From contig NZ_JANAEZ010000008.1 in NCBI RefSeq assembly GCF_024813435.1, forward strand, positions 186,001 to 250,000: a DNA stretch of 64,000 nt. The letters run 5' to 3'. Both the position numbers and the translations under genes were made by a program. Shown piece by piece: positions 8,370-15,859 of this stretch. Origin of the DNA: Cognataquiflexum gelatinilyticum. GTDB lineage: Bacteria; Bacteroidota; Bacteroidia; Cytophagales; Cyclobacteriaceae. Under the pieces are notes generated by a model that ran no database searches, was not told the DNA's origin, and saw only the letters and a program-made list of their open reading frames with translations. Positions within the stretch are counted from its first letter, which is position 1. Each line of letters begins with the position of its first letter.

Positions 8370-9569
8370 TCAAGGCATTAAAGCTGCCACTCCTGGCAAT
8401 ACCTTGCCTTCCATGTGTTCTAACAAAGCACCTCCACCGGTAGACACATAAGATACTTTGTCACCAAAACCAAATTTGTTGACAGCCGCGGCCGAATCAC
8501 CGCCACCGATCAAAGAAAATGCGCCGGCCTCTGTGGCGTCTGCGATAGCTTGGGCTACAGACACGGTTCCATTTAGGAAACTACTCATTTCAAAAACCCC
8601 CATTGGGCCGTTCCAGAGAATGGTTTTGGAGTTTTTGATGACATCTCCGAACAATTTCCTTGTTTCCGGTCCGATATCCAATCCCATCCAATTGTCAGGA
8701 ATTTCTCCGGCTTTGGCCAGACCCTGTTCGACATCATTGGCAAAAGCCTTAGAAGTAACCGTATCCAATGGAAGGATGATTTTCACTCCTTTTTGCTCTG
8801 CCTTTTTCATCAACTCCAACACATAGTCCAACTTGTCAGGCTCACAGAGAGAGTCTCCGATATTTCCACCCTTTGCTTTGGAAAAAGTATAGGACATTCC
8901 GCCGCCGATGATTAAGTTGTCGACTTTGTCCAATAACCTTTCGATGATCAAAATTTTATCAGAAATCTTTGCGCCGCCCATGATGGCTGTATAAGGTCGC
9001 TCAGGATTTTCAAGAACTTTGTCAGAATTGTCAAGTTCTGAAATCATCAGGTAACCGGCGGCTTTGGTATTGAAAAATTTGGCAATCACAGCCGTGGAAG
9101 CATGTGCACGGTGAGCGGTGCCAAAGGCATCATTCACATACACATCACCCAATTTTGAAAGCTTTTCTGCAAAAGCTTCATCTCCTTTTTCTTCTTCTTT
9201 GTAAAACCTGAGATTTTCAAGCAAAAGCACTTCCCCTGGTTTCAAGCCTGCAGCAAGGTTTTTGGCTTCCTCTCCGATACAGTCAGGAGCAAATTTCACC
9301 GATTGTCCCAATAATTTTTGGAGATTGCTGATGACATGTTTTAGGGAATATTTATCCACAGGACCATCTTTTGGCCTGCCAAGATGCGACATCAGGATCA
9401 CTGAACCGCCGTCTTTCAATATTTTTTCGATCGTGGGAATGGCCGCACTGATTCGCGTATCGTCTGTTACATTTTGATGCTCATCCAAAGGGACATTAAA
9501 ATCTACCCTGACAAGGGCTCTCTTACCCTTAAAATCAAGATTGTCCACACTTTTGATTCTGTTGTTCAT
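8370..9569 (-). CDS. pgk: Phosphoglycerate kinase, 399 aa
   Basis: Glycolytic enzyme making ATP and 3-phosphoglycerate from 1,3-bisphosphoglycerate and ADP in the cytoplasm. The sequence carries the family signature VRVDFNVPLD near residue 22, the LMSHLGRP substrate loop (about 59-66), LLLENLRFYKEEE, VNDAFGTAHRAHAS, the AIMGGAKISDK nucleotide segment and the C-terminal SLIGGGDSAAAV and STGGGALLEHMEG motifs. Full length is typical for bacteria. It begins at ATG 9569 and ends in a strong terminator (8306-8334). The gene downstream has its own promoter, so pgk is probably monocistronic. Confidence 0.98.
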   Translation of the reverse strand: MNNRIKSVDNLDFKGKRALVRVDFNVPLDEHQNVTDDTRISAAIPTIEKILKDGGSVILMSHLGRPKDGPVDKYSLKHVISNLQKLLGQSVKFAPDCIGEEAKNLAAGLKPGEVLLLENLRFYKEEEKGDEAFAEKLSKLGDVYVNDAFGTAHRAHASTAVIAKFFNTKAAGYLMISELDNSDKVLENPERPYTAIMGGAKISDKILIIERLLDKVDNLIIGGGMSYTFSKAKGGNIGDSLCEPDKLDYVLELMKKAEQKGVKIILPLDTVTSKAFANDVEQGLAKAGEIPDNWMGLDIGPETRKLFGDVIKNSKTILWNGPMGVFEMSSFLNGTVSVAQAIADATEAGAFSLIGGGDSAAAVNKFGFGDKVSYVSTGGGALLEHMEGKVLPGVAALMP

Positions 9570-9778
9570 GTTTATTGTTGTTTAAAAGGTTTTGAAGATT
9601 AAAGAAAGTGGGAAGTAGGAAGTTAGAAGTAAGAAGTTGGAAGTAATTTTGGTTTTTTGACCTTTCATCGAATGAAGAAAATAATTCTGACACTGAAAAC
9701 TGATCCACTGACACAGGTTTTTTACTGAACACTGCCAACCGTAAACTGAATACTGTAAAACTGCCCACTGAAACCTGC
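9570..9778. repeat. Intergenic low-complexity micro-repeats between pgk and sua5
   Basis: This 209-nt gap is built of degenerate short words: purine-rich units of the type GGAAGTAGGAAGTTAGAAG (about 9609-9650) and ACTGA/ACTGAAAAC units repeated at uneven spacing (about 9690-9785). A frame is open across it, but the predicted peptide follows the word repeats and matches nothing. It is read as non-coding repeat sequence. The pgk promoter should lie in its left end, but no TAnnTTTG box is evident. Confidence 0.55.
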
Positions 9779-10741
9779 CTACTGAACAGCCGCTCTCCGC
9801 AGTCTGTCGTTGATCGCCCTACCCAATCCTTCTTCAGGCAAAAGCTCTGATAAAATTACGGAAACATCCATGGTATCCAAAGCCCGCATGGCAGCAAATA
9901 GATTTTTTGCTGCTTCATTCAAATCCTTTGTTTGGCTCAATTGGATTTGTTTGGATTGATCTAGGGATATAAATTTTTGATAGAAAGATAAAATCGCGAA
10001 TGGAATTCCCCTTGTGGAATATTCCAAAACAAGATCTTCTAATTTACCAAGAATAAATGGTTTTGTTGGGGAATAATGGCTCTTGAGCATTCCCGGTGAC
10101 TTTGGATTGGAGCTCGAATGTGTCATTACTCTCACTTCGCCCACCACTTCACGGATGGCATTCAGGTCCAACCCTCCCAAACGGTAGACAGTCACTTCAC
10201 CTTCTTCCAATCCCACGATTGTACTTTCCAGTCCGACTTCACAGTCTCCTCCGTCAAGGATATAAGCTATTTTGTCACCCAATTGGTCATTGACATGGCT
10301 TGCTTTGGTAGGACTGATGTAGCCAAAGGGATTGGCACTCGGCGCTGCCAAAGGAAAATCCAATTCTGACAATAGCTCATTGGTCAGTGGATGACTCGGC
10401 ACTCTTACTGCCACGGTATCCAACCCGCTTGTAACCAAGTCAGGTACAATTTCCTTTTTTGGCAGAAGCAAAGTCAGTGGCCCCGGCCAAAATTTTGATG
10501 CCAACAGATCCAAAGGAAAAGGGATTTCTTTGACAAAATCATGGACCCGTTCCATGCCGGAAGTATGCAAGATCAAAGGATCAAAATCCGGTCGGTTTTT
10601 GGTTGCAAAGATCTTGGCCACAGCATCAGGATTCAGGGCATTGCCGGCCAATCCATATACCGTTTCGGTTGGGATTCCGACCAATTGCCCTTGTTCGAGC
10701 AGGGTTTTTGCTTTTGATATGTCCTTACCGATTGAGGCCAT
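9779..10741 (-). CDS. L-threonylcarbamoyladenylate synthase, Sua5 type, 320 aa
   Basis: Makes L-threonylcarbamoyl-AMP from threonine, bicarbonate and ATP, the first step of tRNA t6A37 modification. The YrdC-like domain occupies residues 1-200, with the GIPTETVYGLAGNA substrate loop near residue 22, KNRPDFDPLILH, and APSANPFGYISPT near 135. The linker SPGMLKSHYSPTKPF and a C-terminal domain (about 230-320) mark it as the longer Sua5 form rather than TsaC. It begins within the TPR gene's stop codon (1-nt overlap), the last gene of a long minus-strand operon starting at the crotonase or comEC gene. Confidence 0.95.
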   Translation of the reverse strand: MASIGKDISKAKTLLEQGQLVGIPTETVYGLAGNALNPDAVAKIFATKNRPDFDPLILHTSGMERVHDFVKEIPFPLDLLASKFWPGPLTLLLPKKEIVPDLVTSGLDTVAVRVPSHPLTNELLSELDFPLAAPSANPFGYISPTKASHVNDQLGDKIAYILDGGDCEVGLESTIVGLEEGEVTVYRLGGLDLNAIREVVGEVRVMTHSSSNPKSPGMLKSHYSPTKPFILGKLEDLVLEYSTRGIPFAILSFYQKFISLDQSKQIQLSQTKDLNEAAKNLFAAMRALDTMDVSVILSELLPEEGLGRAINDRLRRAAVQ

Positions 10742-11451
10742 TATTCTTTACAAAAATCGTCTATCCAAGTCTTTGCTTCTGCGTATCCGAGGCTCAGGGC
10801 AAGTTTGAGATTGGCACAGCCGTCTTCTTTTTGACCGAAAGCGCTCATCTGCGTCACACCCAAAAGGTAATAGGCCGCGCCGTTTTGCTTGTCAAGGTTG
10901 ACGGTATTGATCAGTGAGTTGATGGCTGAGACAGGGTCATTGTTGCCAAGTTGGGCTTTTGCTTTGTTGAATTGTGCCAATGCATTTTTCGGATCCGCCT
11001 GAAGCGCCACATCAAAATCGAAGATGGCATCTTCATATTGTTCCAAAGCCAATAAAGCAAGCCCTCTGTTGTAGTAAATGTCGTTTTGTTTTGGATCGAG
11101 TCCATTGGCAGTATTGTAATCCAACAGGGCTTCTTTGTAGGATTTTTTCTCCAAATAGGCATTGCCCCTGTTGAAGTAGGGTTTGTAAGAAGTGGAATCT
11201 ACGGCTATGGAAGCTGAAAAAGAGGCTATGGCTTCATCAAATTTACTTTGTTGGAAAAGGGCAACTCCTTTTGCATTCAGTGCGGTGGTATTTGCAGGAT
11301 TTTTTTCGATGGTCCTGTCAAAGAACTCAATGGCTTTGTCATATTGCTCGGTTTCCATCATTTTGATTCCCTCATCAAAGAGCTCTTGCTCGGAAGGACT
11401 ACAAGACCAAAACGAGATGATGGCCATCAGCCAAAGGAGATTTTTTTTCAC
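10741..11451 (-). CDS. TPR-repeat lipoprotein, 236 aa, GTG start
   Basis: Five to six tetratricopeptide repeats follow a lipoprotein signal (lipobox WSC, Cys17). Repeats of 34 residues begin near 23, 57, 91, 125 and 159 and carry the A/N-KG and F-N-R-G-N-A-Y-L signatures. TPR proteins are scaffolds; no enzymatic residues are seen. No in-frame ATG is available: the reading frame begins TAA-AAA-ACC-GTG, and the GTG at 11451 is followed at once by the Lys-Lys of the signal peptide, so GTG is the start. The 3' end overlaps sua5 by one base. Confidence 0.85.
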   Translation of the reverse strand: MKKNLLWLMAIISFWSCSPSEQELFDEGIKMMETEQYDKAIEFFDRTIEKNPANTTALNAKGVALFQQSKFDEAIASFSASIAVDSTSYKPYFNRGNAYLEKKSYKEALLDYNTANGLDPKQNDIYYNRGLALLALEQYEDAIFDFDVALQADPKNALAQFNKAKAQLGNNDPVSAINSLINTVNLDKQNGAAYYLLGVTQMSAFGQKEDGCANLKLALSLGYAEAKTWIDDFCKE

Positions 11452-11481
11452 GGTTTTTTAATTTTGGGCAAAGATAAAGAA

Positions 11482-11931
11482 TTATGCCTCTTTGGAAGAT
11501 TTCCCCATTAATTTTAAAGCATACTCCTCGGGAACAGGGACAGGGCGCATTGTCTGCATGTCCACAAAAACCATAGTGGTATAAGCTTGGGCAAAGATTT
11601 TATCCCCGCAGTCTTTTGATTTCCCCATCAATACCTGCTCCAATACAAATGAAGTATTCCCGATTCCGGTACATTTTACATAGACATCGGGCCTGTCTTC
11701 GGCATGGATGGGAGTCCGATAGTCAATATTAATATTGGCAACTACCGTACCTACTTTAAAAATATCCCATTCGCAGACCCTAAATAAAAATTCAGCCCGG
11801 GCATGCTCAAAATAATTGAAATAGATCCCGTTGTTGACATGCATATAGCCATCGATATCCGAAAAACGGACCTGGATCGGGACTGAAAAAGAAAAAGAGG
11901 ACAGTACATCCTCCGGTTTATATTTATTCAT
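11482..11931 (-). CDS. Acyl-CoA thioesterase of the hotdog (4HBT/YbgC-like) family, about 149 aa
   Basis: The hotdog signature VRFSDIDGYMHVNNGIYF contains the catalytic-type aspartate of YbgC/FadM-like thioesterases, followed by the FEHARAEFL helix. These enzymes hydrolyse acyl-CoA thioesters; chain length cannot be inferred. The ATG at 11931 is chosen. An upstream GTG at 11955 overlaps the Nudix stop codon (GTGA) and would add eight residues; it is also plausible because the neighbours are tightly packed. The gene is a member of the crotonase-recQ-Nudix-thioesterase-TPR-sua5 operon. Confidence 0.85.
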   Translation of the reverse strand: MNKYKPEDVLSSFSFSVPIQVRFSDIDGYMHVNNGIYFNYFEHARAEFLFRVCEWDIFKVGTVVANINIDYRTPIHAEDRPDVYVKCTGIGNTSFVLEQVLMGKSKDCGDKIFAQAYTTMVFVDMQTMRPVPVPEEYALKLMGKSSKEA

Positions 11932-11951
11932 TGTGTTGATTCTTTGATGGA

Positions 11952-12503
11952 TCACATCAAGATTTCTGATTTGGAGGTTTTTTCCAACATCCTTAAAATA
12001 GATGGATTTAGCCCCACTATATCCTCCACGGCATCAAACTGTATCCAGGCAAGGTCTTTACTTTCCTCCGAAATCTGAAGTGGCTCGTTCATTTCGGCTT
12101 CAAACAAAAACCTGACGTCATAATGAAAATGCTCAGGAACATCGCCTCTCTGCGGAATCGTGTGCCTGTCAATGTCAAAAATCCTTGAATCCACAATCCT
12201 CAAAGAAGTCAACCCGCTTTCTTCCTGTGCTTCGGCCATGGCCACCTCAAGAAGGTTTTCATGCCCATCCGCATGGCCTCCGAGTTGGAGCCATTTGTTG
12301 AGCTTTCGGTGTAAAGTCAGAAGCGTATGTGTCCTTCTTTTATTGACAATCCAAGCCGATCCGGTAAAATGTCCCTCCAGTCTTTCCCTGACATAGGCAT
12401 TGTCATCAAAGGTAAGCTCGATGAAATCATCCACAAAAGAGGATTCATCTTCAAAGGGTGTTCTGTAATTTTCAAGGTTTTCTCTAAGTGATTTTCGGTC
12501 CAT
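11952..12503 (-). CDS. Nudix hydrolase, 183 aa
   Basis: The Nudix box is present as G-H-A-D-G-H-E, seven residues, then A-E-A-Q-E-E-S-G-L, near residues 80-103; the Glu-Glu metal ligands are intact, but the usual arginine of REUxEE is alanine. Nudix enzymes cleave nucleoside diphosphates linked to another moiety. The substrate here is unknown; the HxIPQRGDVPEHFHYDVRF strand resembles uncharacterised Bacteroidota Nudix proteins. The start at ATG 12503 follows the upstream stop by one base; a TTG further upstream overlaps the neighbour and is less likely. Confidence 0.88.
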   Translation of the reverse strand: MDRKSLRENLENYRTPFEDESSFVDDFIELTFDDNAYVRERLEGHFTGSAWIVNKRRTHTLLTLHRKLNKWLQLGGHADGHENLLEVAMAEAQEESGLTSLRIVDSRIFDIDRHTIPQRGDVPEHFHYDVRFLFEAEMNEPLQISEESKDLAWIQFDAVEDIVGLNPSILRMLEKTSKSEILM

Positions 12504-12504
12504 A

Positions 12505-13098
12505 CTAAGGGTAGGTTTGAAATAAATCGTCGATAAACTGGTCAAAGGGCTTTGCGTTTTGATACAAATGGTCTGAATAGACCGTGACCAAAACTTTGAG
12601 GAAGCTGGGTTTATCGTTGATATTGACCTTTTCGATGCTCACATTGCCAAACATCTGGTCAATCTTTTGGGAAAAATCAGTGCTACTCAGGGGTGGCTTG
12701 AAATACTGTTTTTCAGTAGTCCTGACATTTTCCTGAATTTCCTCCATTTTTCTGTCCAGACTTACACGATGATATCCCAAATCTAACATTCGTCTGCCAA
12801 AAGCAAAGAAAAGATGGGAAAAAGTTTTTTCGTCCAAAGGGCTTTCAAAAGAAACTGCAAATCCGTTGGCATATGGAGAATTGAGGATATGTACCTCCGG
12901 GGAAGCCGTGATTCCTGACTTTTTGAAATGGTAATTTTTGTTGATGAGCTTCAGTGTCGCCATTCCCTCCTCTGATTCCATCCAATTCGCAACCATATCC
13001 TTTTCCCCTTCGGATTGGGAAAAATTCTCTTTCATGTTCATGGGAGCTGATTTTTTAGGAAATAATTTTCCCAAAATATCATCAATAAATGAGGCCAT
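12505..13098 (-). CDS. Conserved-looking protein of unknown function next to recQ, 197 aa
   Basis: I do not recognise a family. The first 30 residues are polar and low in complexity, followed by a mixed alpha/beta region with VHILNSPYANGFAVSFE and LFFAFGRRMLDLGYH near residues 75-110 and a C-terminal LLVTVY-type strand with a helical end. There is no signal peptide or membrane segment, so it is probably cytoplasmic. The ATG shares one base with the recQ stop, and its own stop is one base from the Nudix start, so translation of the three is probably coupled. Confidence 0.7.
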   Translation of the reverse strand: MASFIDDILGKLFPKKSAPMNMKENFSQSEGEKDMVANWMESEEGMATLKLINKNYHFKKSGITASPEVHILNSPYANGFAVSFESPLDEKTFSHLFFAFGRRMLDLGYHRVSLDRKMEEIQENVRTTEKQYFKPPLSSTDFSQKIDQMFGNVSIEKVNINDKPSFLKVLVTVYSDHLYQNAKPFDQFIDDLFQTYP

Positions 13099-15008
13099 CA
13101 GTGTTTGATTTTATAGGTGCCGTTTGGTTCTGTCATGATCAATCCTTCCTCCTCGAGTTCTCTCAAAATCCTGACTGTAAAAGGATCGTTTTTCAAACCC
13201 GGAATTTCTTGGATTTTATGAAGGGAAAACAAGGTTCCCCCACTTAAAGTTTGAATAATCTTTTTTCTGACCCTTTCTGCTTCAGTATCATGATGTTTTC
13301 GGTTTTCAAGACAGACATCGCATATCCCGCAAAAATCATCTCCCTCTTCCCCAAAATAAGAGGAGATCTGATTTGCCCGGCAAAGGGAAGCGTTCTTGAT
13401 ATAGCCTACCATCGATTTGGCTTTGGAAATGGCATTTTGTCTCCTTTCCTCAATTCTCTTTGCATTCAAAGGTAGCTTTCCGGCATCAAATCTTGCTGTC
13501 AGAAAAGTGATTTGGGGTTTGTCATTTCTGGGATGGTAAGCCAAAATCCCCACCTGATCCAGGTATTCGAGTTGTTTGATCAGGTCAGACTCTTCCATCT
13601 TGGCGTTTTTGGCCACTTTAGATTCTTGGATTTTGAGGTATTCGACAAAAAGCTCCCCGCCATAAGTCCGCATCAAGACTTTGATCAAGGGGTCCAATTT
13701 GGCATTGGCGATCTGAAATTCGTAGAGTTTGCTTTGGTCAACCAAAAAATGAATAGTCGAAGGTGAATAAAATCCTTCATTCAGCTCCAAAAACCCTTCT
13801 TCTTGAAGAACTTTCAAAGCATTATACGTTGTCAGCAAATCAAGCCCATAAGTCGACGTAAAGGAAGACATGTCAAAATCATAACTGGCCATAAATCCGC
13901 TTCCCACCGCAATCCGGTATTGGTTTGCCAGACTTTGGTATACTTTCTTCAAGAAATCAATCGGAGGATAAGCCATCGCCGCACGCTCTTCCAAGACCAT
14001 CATGTCCTGCTCATTAGTCAGCAAAACCCCATAAGCTTTGTGTTCGTCCCGCCCTGCACGGCCAGCTTCCTGATAATAGTTTTCCAGGTTTTCGGGCAAA
14101 TCCATGTGGATTACTACCCTGACATCAGGTTTATCAATACCCATCCCAAAGGCATTGGTGGCGACAATGACCCGGATTTGGTTTTTCTTCCATTCATTTT
14201 GCCGCTTGTCTCTCGTCTCATTGTCTAGGCCGGCATGGTAAAAACTTGCCGAAATCCCCATCTGATTGAGCACATTGGCGATATCCTTGGTGCCTTTCCG
14301 GTTTCTGACATAGATAATGGCCGAGCTGGGGATTTTATTCAGAATCTCAATGGCTTTTTCCAGCTTGTTTTCTACTAATCTGACCGAATAGCTGAGGTTT
14401 TTTCGGAAAAAAGAACGGACAAAGACCGATGGTTTTTTGAGCTCTAACTTCTCGATGATGTCTGCCTTTACTTTCAAAGTAGCGGAAGCAGTCAGGGCAA
14501 GACATGGAACATTCGGGTGAAATTCACGGATCAGCGCAATCTCCAAATAAGGCGGTCTGAAATCATATCCCCATTGTGAGATGCAATGCGCCTCATCAAC
14601 AGCGATCAGATTGACTTTCATTTTTTTGAAGCGCTCTATAAAAATCTCGGTTTTGAGCCGCTCCGGGGAAACGTAAAGGAACTTGTAATTACCGTAAATG
14701 CAGTTGTCCAATACGGTATCGATCTCTCTTTTTCCCATCCCTGAATAAATCGCTGCAGCCAAAACCCCCTTTTTCCGAAGGTTGTCCACCTGATCTTTCA
14801 TCAAAGCAATCAGCGGGCTTACCACCACACAGATTCCGTCCATCGTCAGAGCCGGAACCTGGAAACAAATGGATTTCCCCCCCCCGGTGGGCAAAAGGGC
14901 AAGCGTATCCTTTCCTTCCAAAACAGAAAGCACGATCTCCAACTGAACAGGACGGAAGTCACTGTATCCAAAAACCGTACTGAGAATATGGAAAGCCTTT
15001 TCTCTCAA
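13098..15008 (-). CDS. ATP-dependent DNA helicase, RecQ family, 636 aa, TTG start
   Basis: 3'-5' DNA helicase of the RecQ family. The N-terminal FRPVQLEIV motif 0 precedes Walker A PTGGGKS (Lys45), DEAH (138-141) with the RecQ-specific HCISQWGYDFRP loop, and motif VI with QEAGRAGRDE. A zinc-binding CGICDVC cluster lies near residue 560, followed by a winged-helix-like end; no HRDC domain is present, as in the shorter Bacteroidota RecQ paralogues. No ATG or GTG lies between the upstream in-frame stop and Walker A; TTG at 15008 is the only reasonable start, two bases after the crotonase stop begins. A run of nine G encodes the glycines of Walker A. Confidence 0.93.
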   Translation of the reverse strand: MREKAFHILSTVFGYSDFRPVQLEIVLSVLEGKDTLALLPTGGGKSICFQVPALTMDGICVVVSPLIALMKDQVDNLRKKGVLAAAIYSGMGKREIDTVLDNCIYGNYKFLYVSPERLKTEIFIERFKKMKVNLIAVDEAHCISQWGYDFRPPYLEIALIREFHPNVPCLALTASATLKVKADIIEKLELKKPSVFVRSFFRKNLSYSVRLVENKLEKAIEILNKIPSSAIIYVRNRKGTKDIANVLNQMGISASFYHAGLDNETRDKRQNEWKKNQIRVIVATNAFGMGIDKPDVRVVIHMDLPENLENYYQEAGRAGRDEHKAYGVLLTNEQDMMVLEERAAMAYPPIDFLKKVYQSLANQYRIAVGSGFMASYDFDMSSFTSTYGLDLLTTYNALKVLQEEGFLELNEGFYSPSTIHFLVDQSKLYEFQIANAKLDPLIKVLMRTYGGELFVEYLKIQESKVAKNAKMEESDLIKQLEYLDQVGILAYHPRNDKPQITFLTARFDAGKLPLNAKRIEERRQNAISKAKSMVGYIKNASLCRANQISSYFGEEGDDFCGICDVCLENRKHHDTEAERVRKKIIQTLSGGTLFSLHKIQEIPGLKNDPFTVRILRELEEEGLIMTEPNGTYKIKH

Positions 15009-15009
15009 T

Positions 15010-15786
15010 TTACCATTTGATTTGCCCTTTGTTCAAAAATGCGGTGACGCCTTTTTTGCAATCATCTGTTCCTCTAGCCTTGGCATTCATCGAAGCTCCA
15101 TATTCCAAAGCCTCTTCCAAAGTCCTTTCCTGCACCCTTCCTATCATTTCTTTGGTAAGCGACATGGCTTCACCCGAGTTTTGTTCAATCAGTTTTTGCG
15201 CAAAAGCATAAACCTTTTCCTCTAACTCGGCGGCTTCGACCACCCTGTTTATCAGTCCAATGGATTGGGCATAAGTAGCGGAAATCAGGTCTCCTTCCAG
15301 CAGCAGCTGCTTGGCTTTTCCTTCACCGAGTTTCCGAAGGAGAAAAACCATGACAATAGCAGGAATAAATCCGATTTTGACTTCAGTATAACCAAATTTG
15401 GCTTCTGTTGCCGCAAAAGAAAAGTCGCAGATACTCGCCAATCCACATCCTCCAGCCAAGGCATGTCCCTGAATCTGCGCAATGATGACCTTGGGAAAAG
15501 TATAAATTTTGTGAAAAAGGTCTTTAAGGCCACGGCTGTCAATCAGGTTTTCTTCGAAAGAATTAAACTGAAGAGCATGTAGTGCCGCTAGGTCTGCACC
15601 GGAACAAAAGACTTTTCCTTCGGCTTTGATAACAATTACCTTGACAGCATCATCCCTTTCAAAATCCGTCAGTGCAGCATCAAGATAAGCGATCATTTCG
15701 CCGTTTAAAGCATTTCTTTTTTCGGGTCTGTTGAGGATAATGTAACCTATCCTGTCTTTGATCTGCGTTATTATCGGTTGGTCCAT
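15010..15786 (-). CDS. Enoyl-CoA hydratase/isomerase (crotonase) family protein, 258 aa
   Basis: Crotonase fold acting on acyl-CoA thioesters. The N-terminal INRPEKRNALNGEM-type segment, the oxyanion hole region FCSGADLAAL (about 60-69) and HALAGGCGLASICDF (about 108-122) are clear. Of the two glutamates used by hydratases, the second is present (Glu135 in FGYTEVKIG) while the first is glycine (Gly115). The activity may therefore differ from simple hydration, for example an isomerase, a decarboxylase or a methylglutaconyl-type variant. It precedes recQ with almost no gap, an unrelated partner, so shared transcription reflects gene packing rather than function. Confidence 0.88.
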   Translation of the reverse strand: MDQPIITQIKDRIGYIILNRPEKRNALNGEMIAYLDAALTDFERDDAVKVIVIKAEGKVFCSGADLAALHALQFNSFEENLIDSRGLKDLFHKIYTFPKVIIAQIQGHALAGGCGLASICDFSFAATEAKFGYTEVKIGFIPAIVMVFLLRKLGEGKAKQLLLEGDLISATYAQSIGLINRVVEAAELEEKVYAFAQKLIEQNSGEAMSLTKEMIGRVQERTLEEALEYGASMNAKARGTDDCKKGVTAFLNKGQIKW

Positions 15787-15859
15787 GGCGAAGGGAAATT
15801 CTTTGAGCTTGTGAAAATCGATAATTGAAAGATAGCCGACTGCTTTTGCTCTTCCAAGA

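Noticed and set aside
8458..8826. Long plus-strand frames antisense to pgk, ThuA, GH3, leuS and other genes
   Set aside because: They are the usual frames opposite genes with skewed codon use; no signal, start context or family pattern.
9535..9768. Open frame of 77 codons upstream of pgk on the minus strand
   Set aside because: It follows low-complexity word repeats, overlaps the pgk start and has no homologue-like pattern.
13098..15008. Lack of ATG in recQ as evidence of a frameshift
   Set aside because: The protein aligns end to end with the family from the TTG; no interruption is visible.
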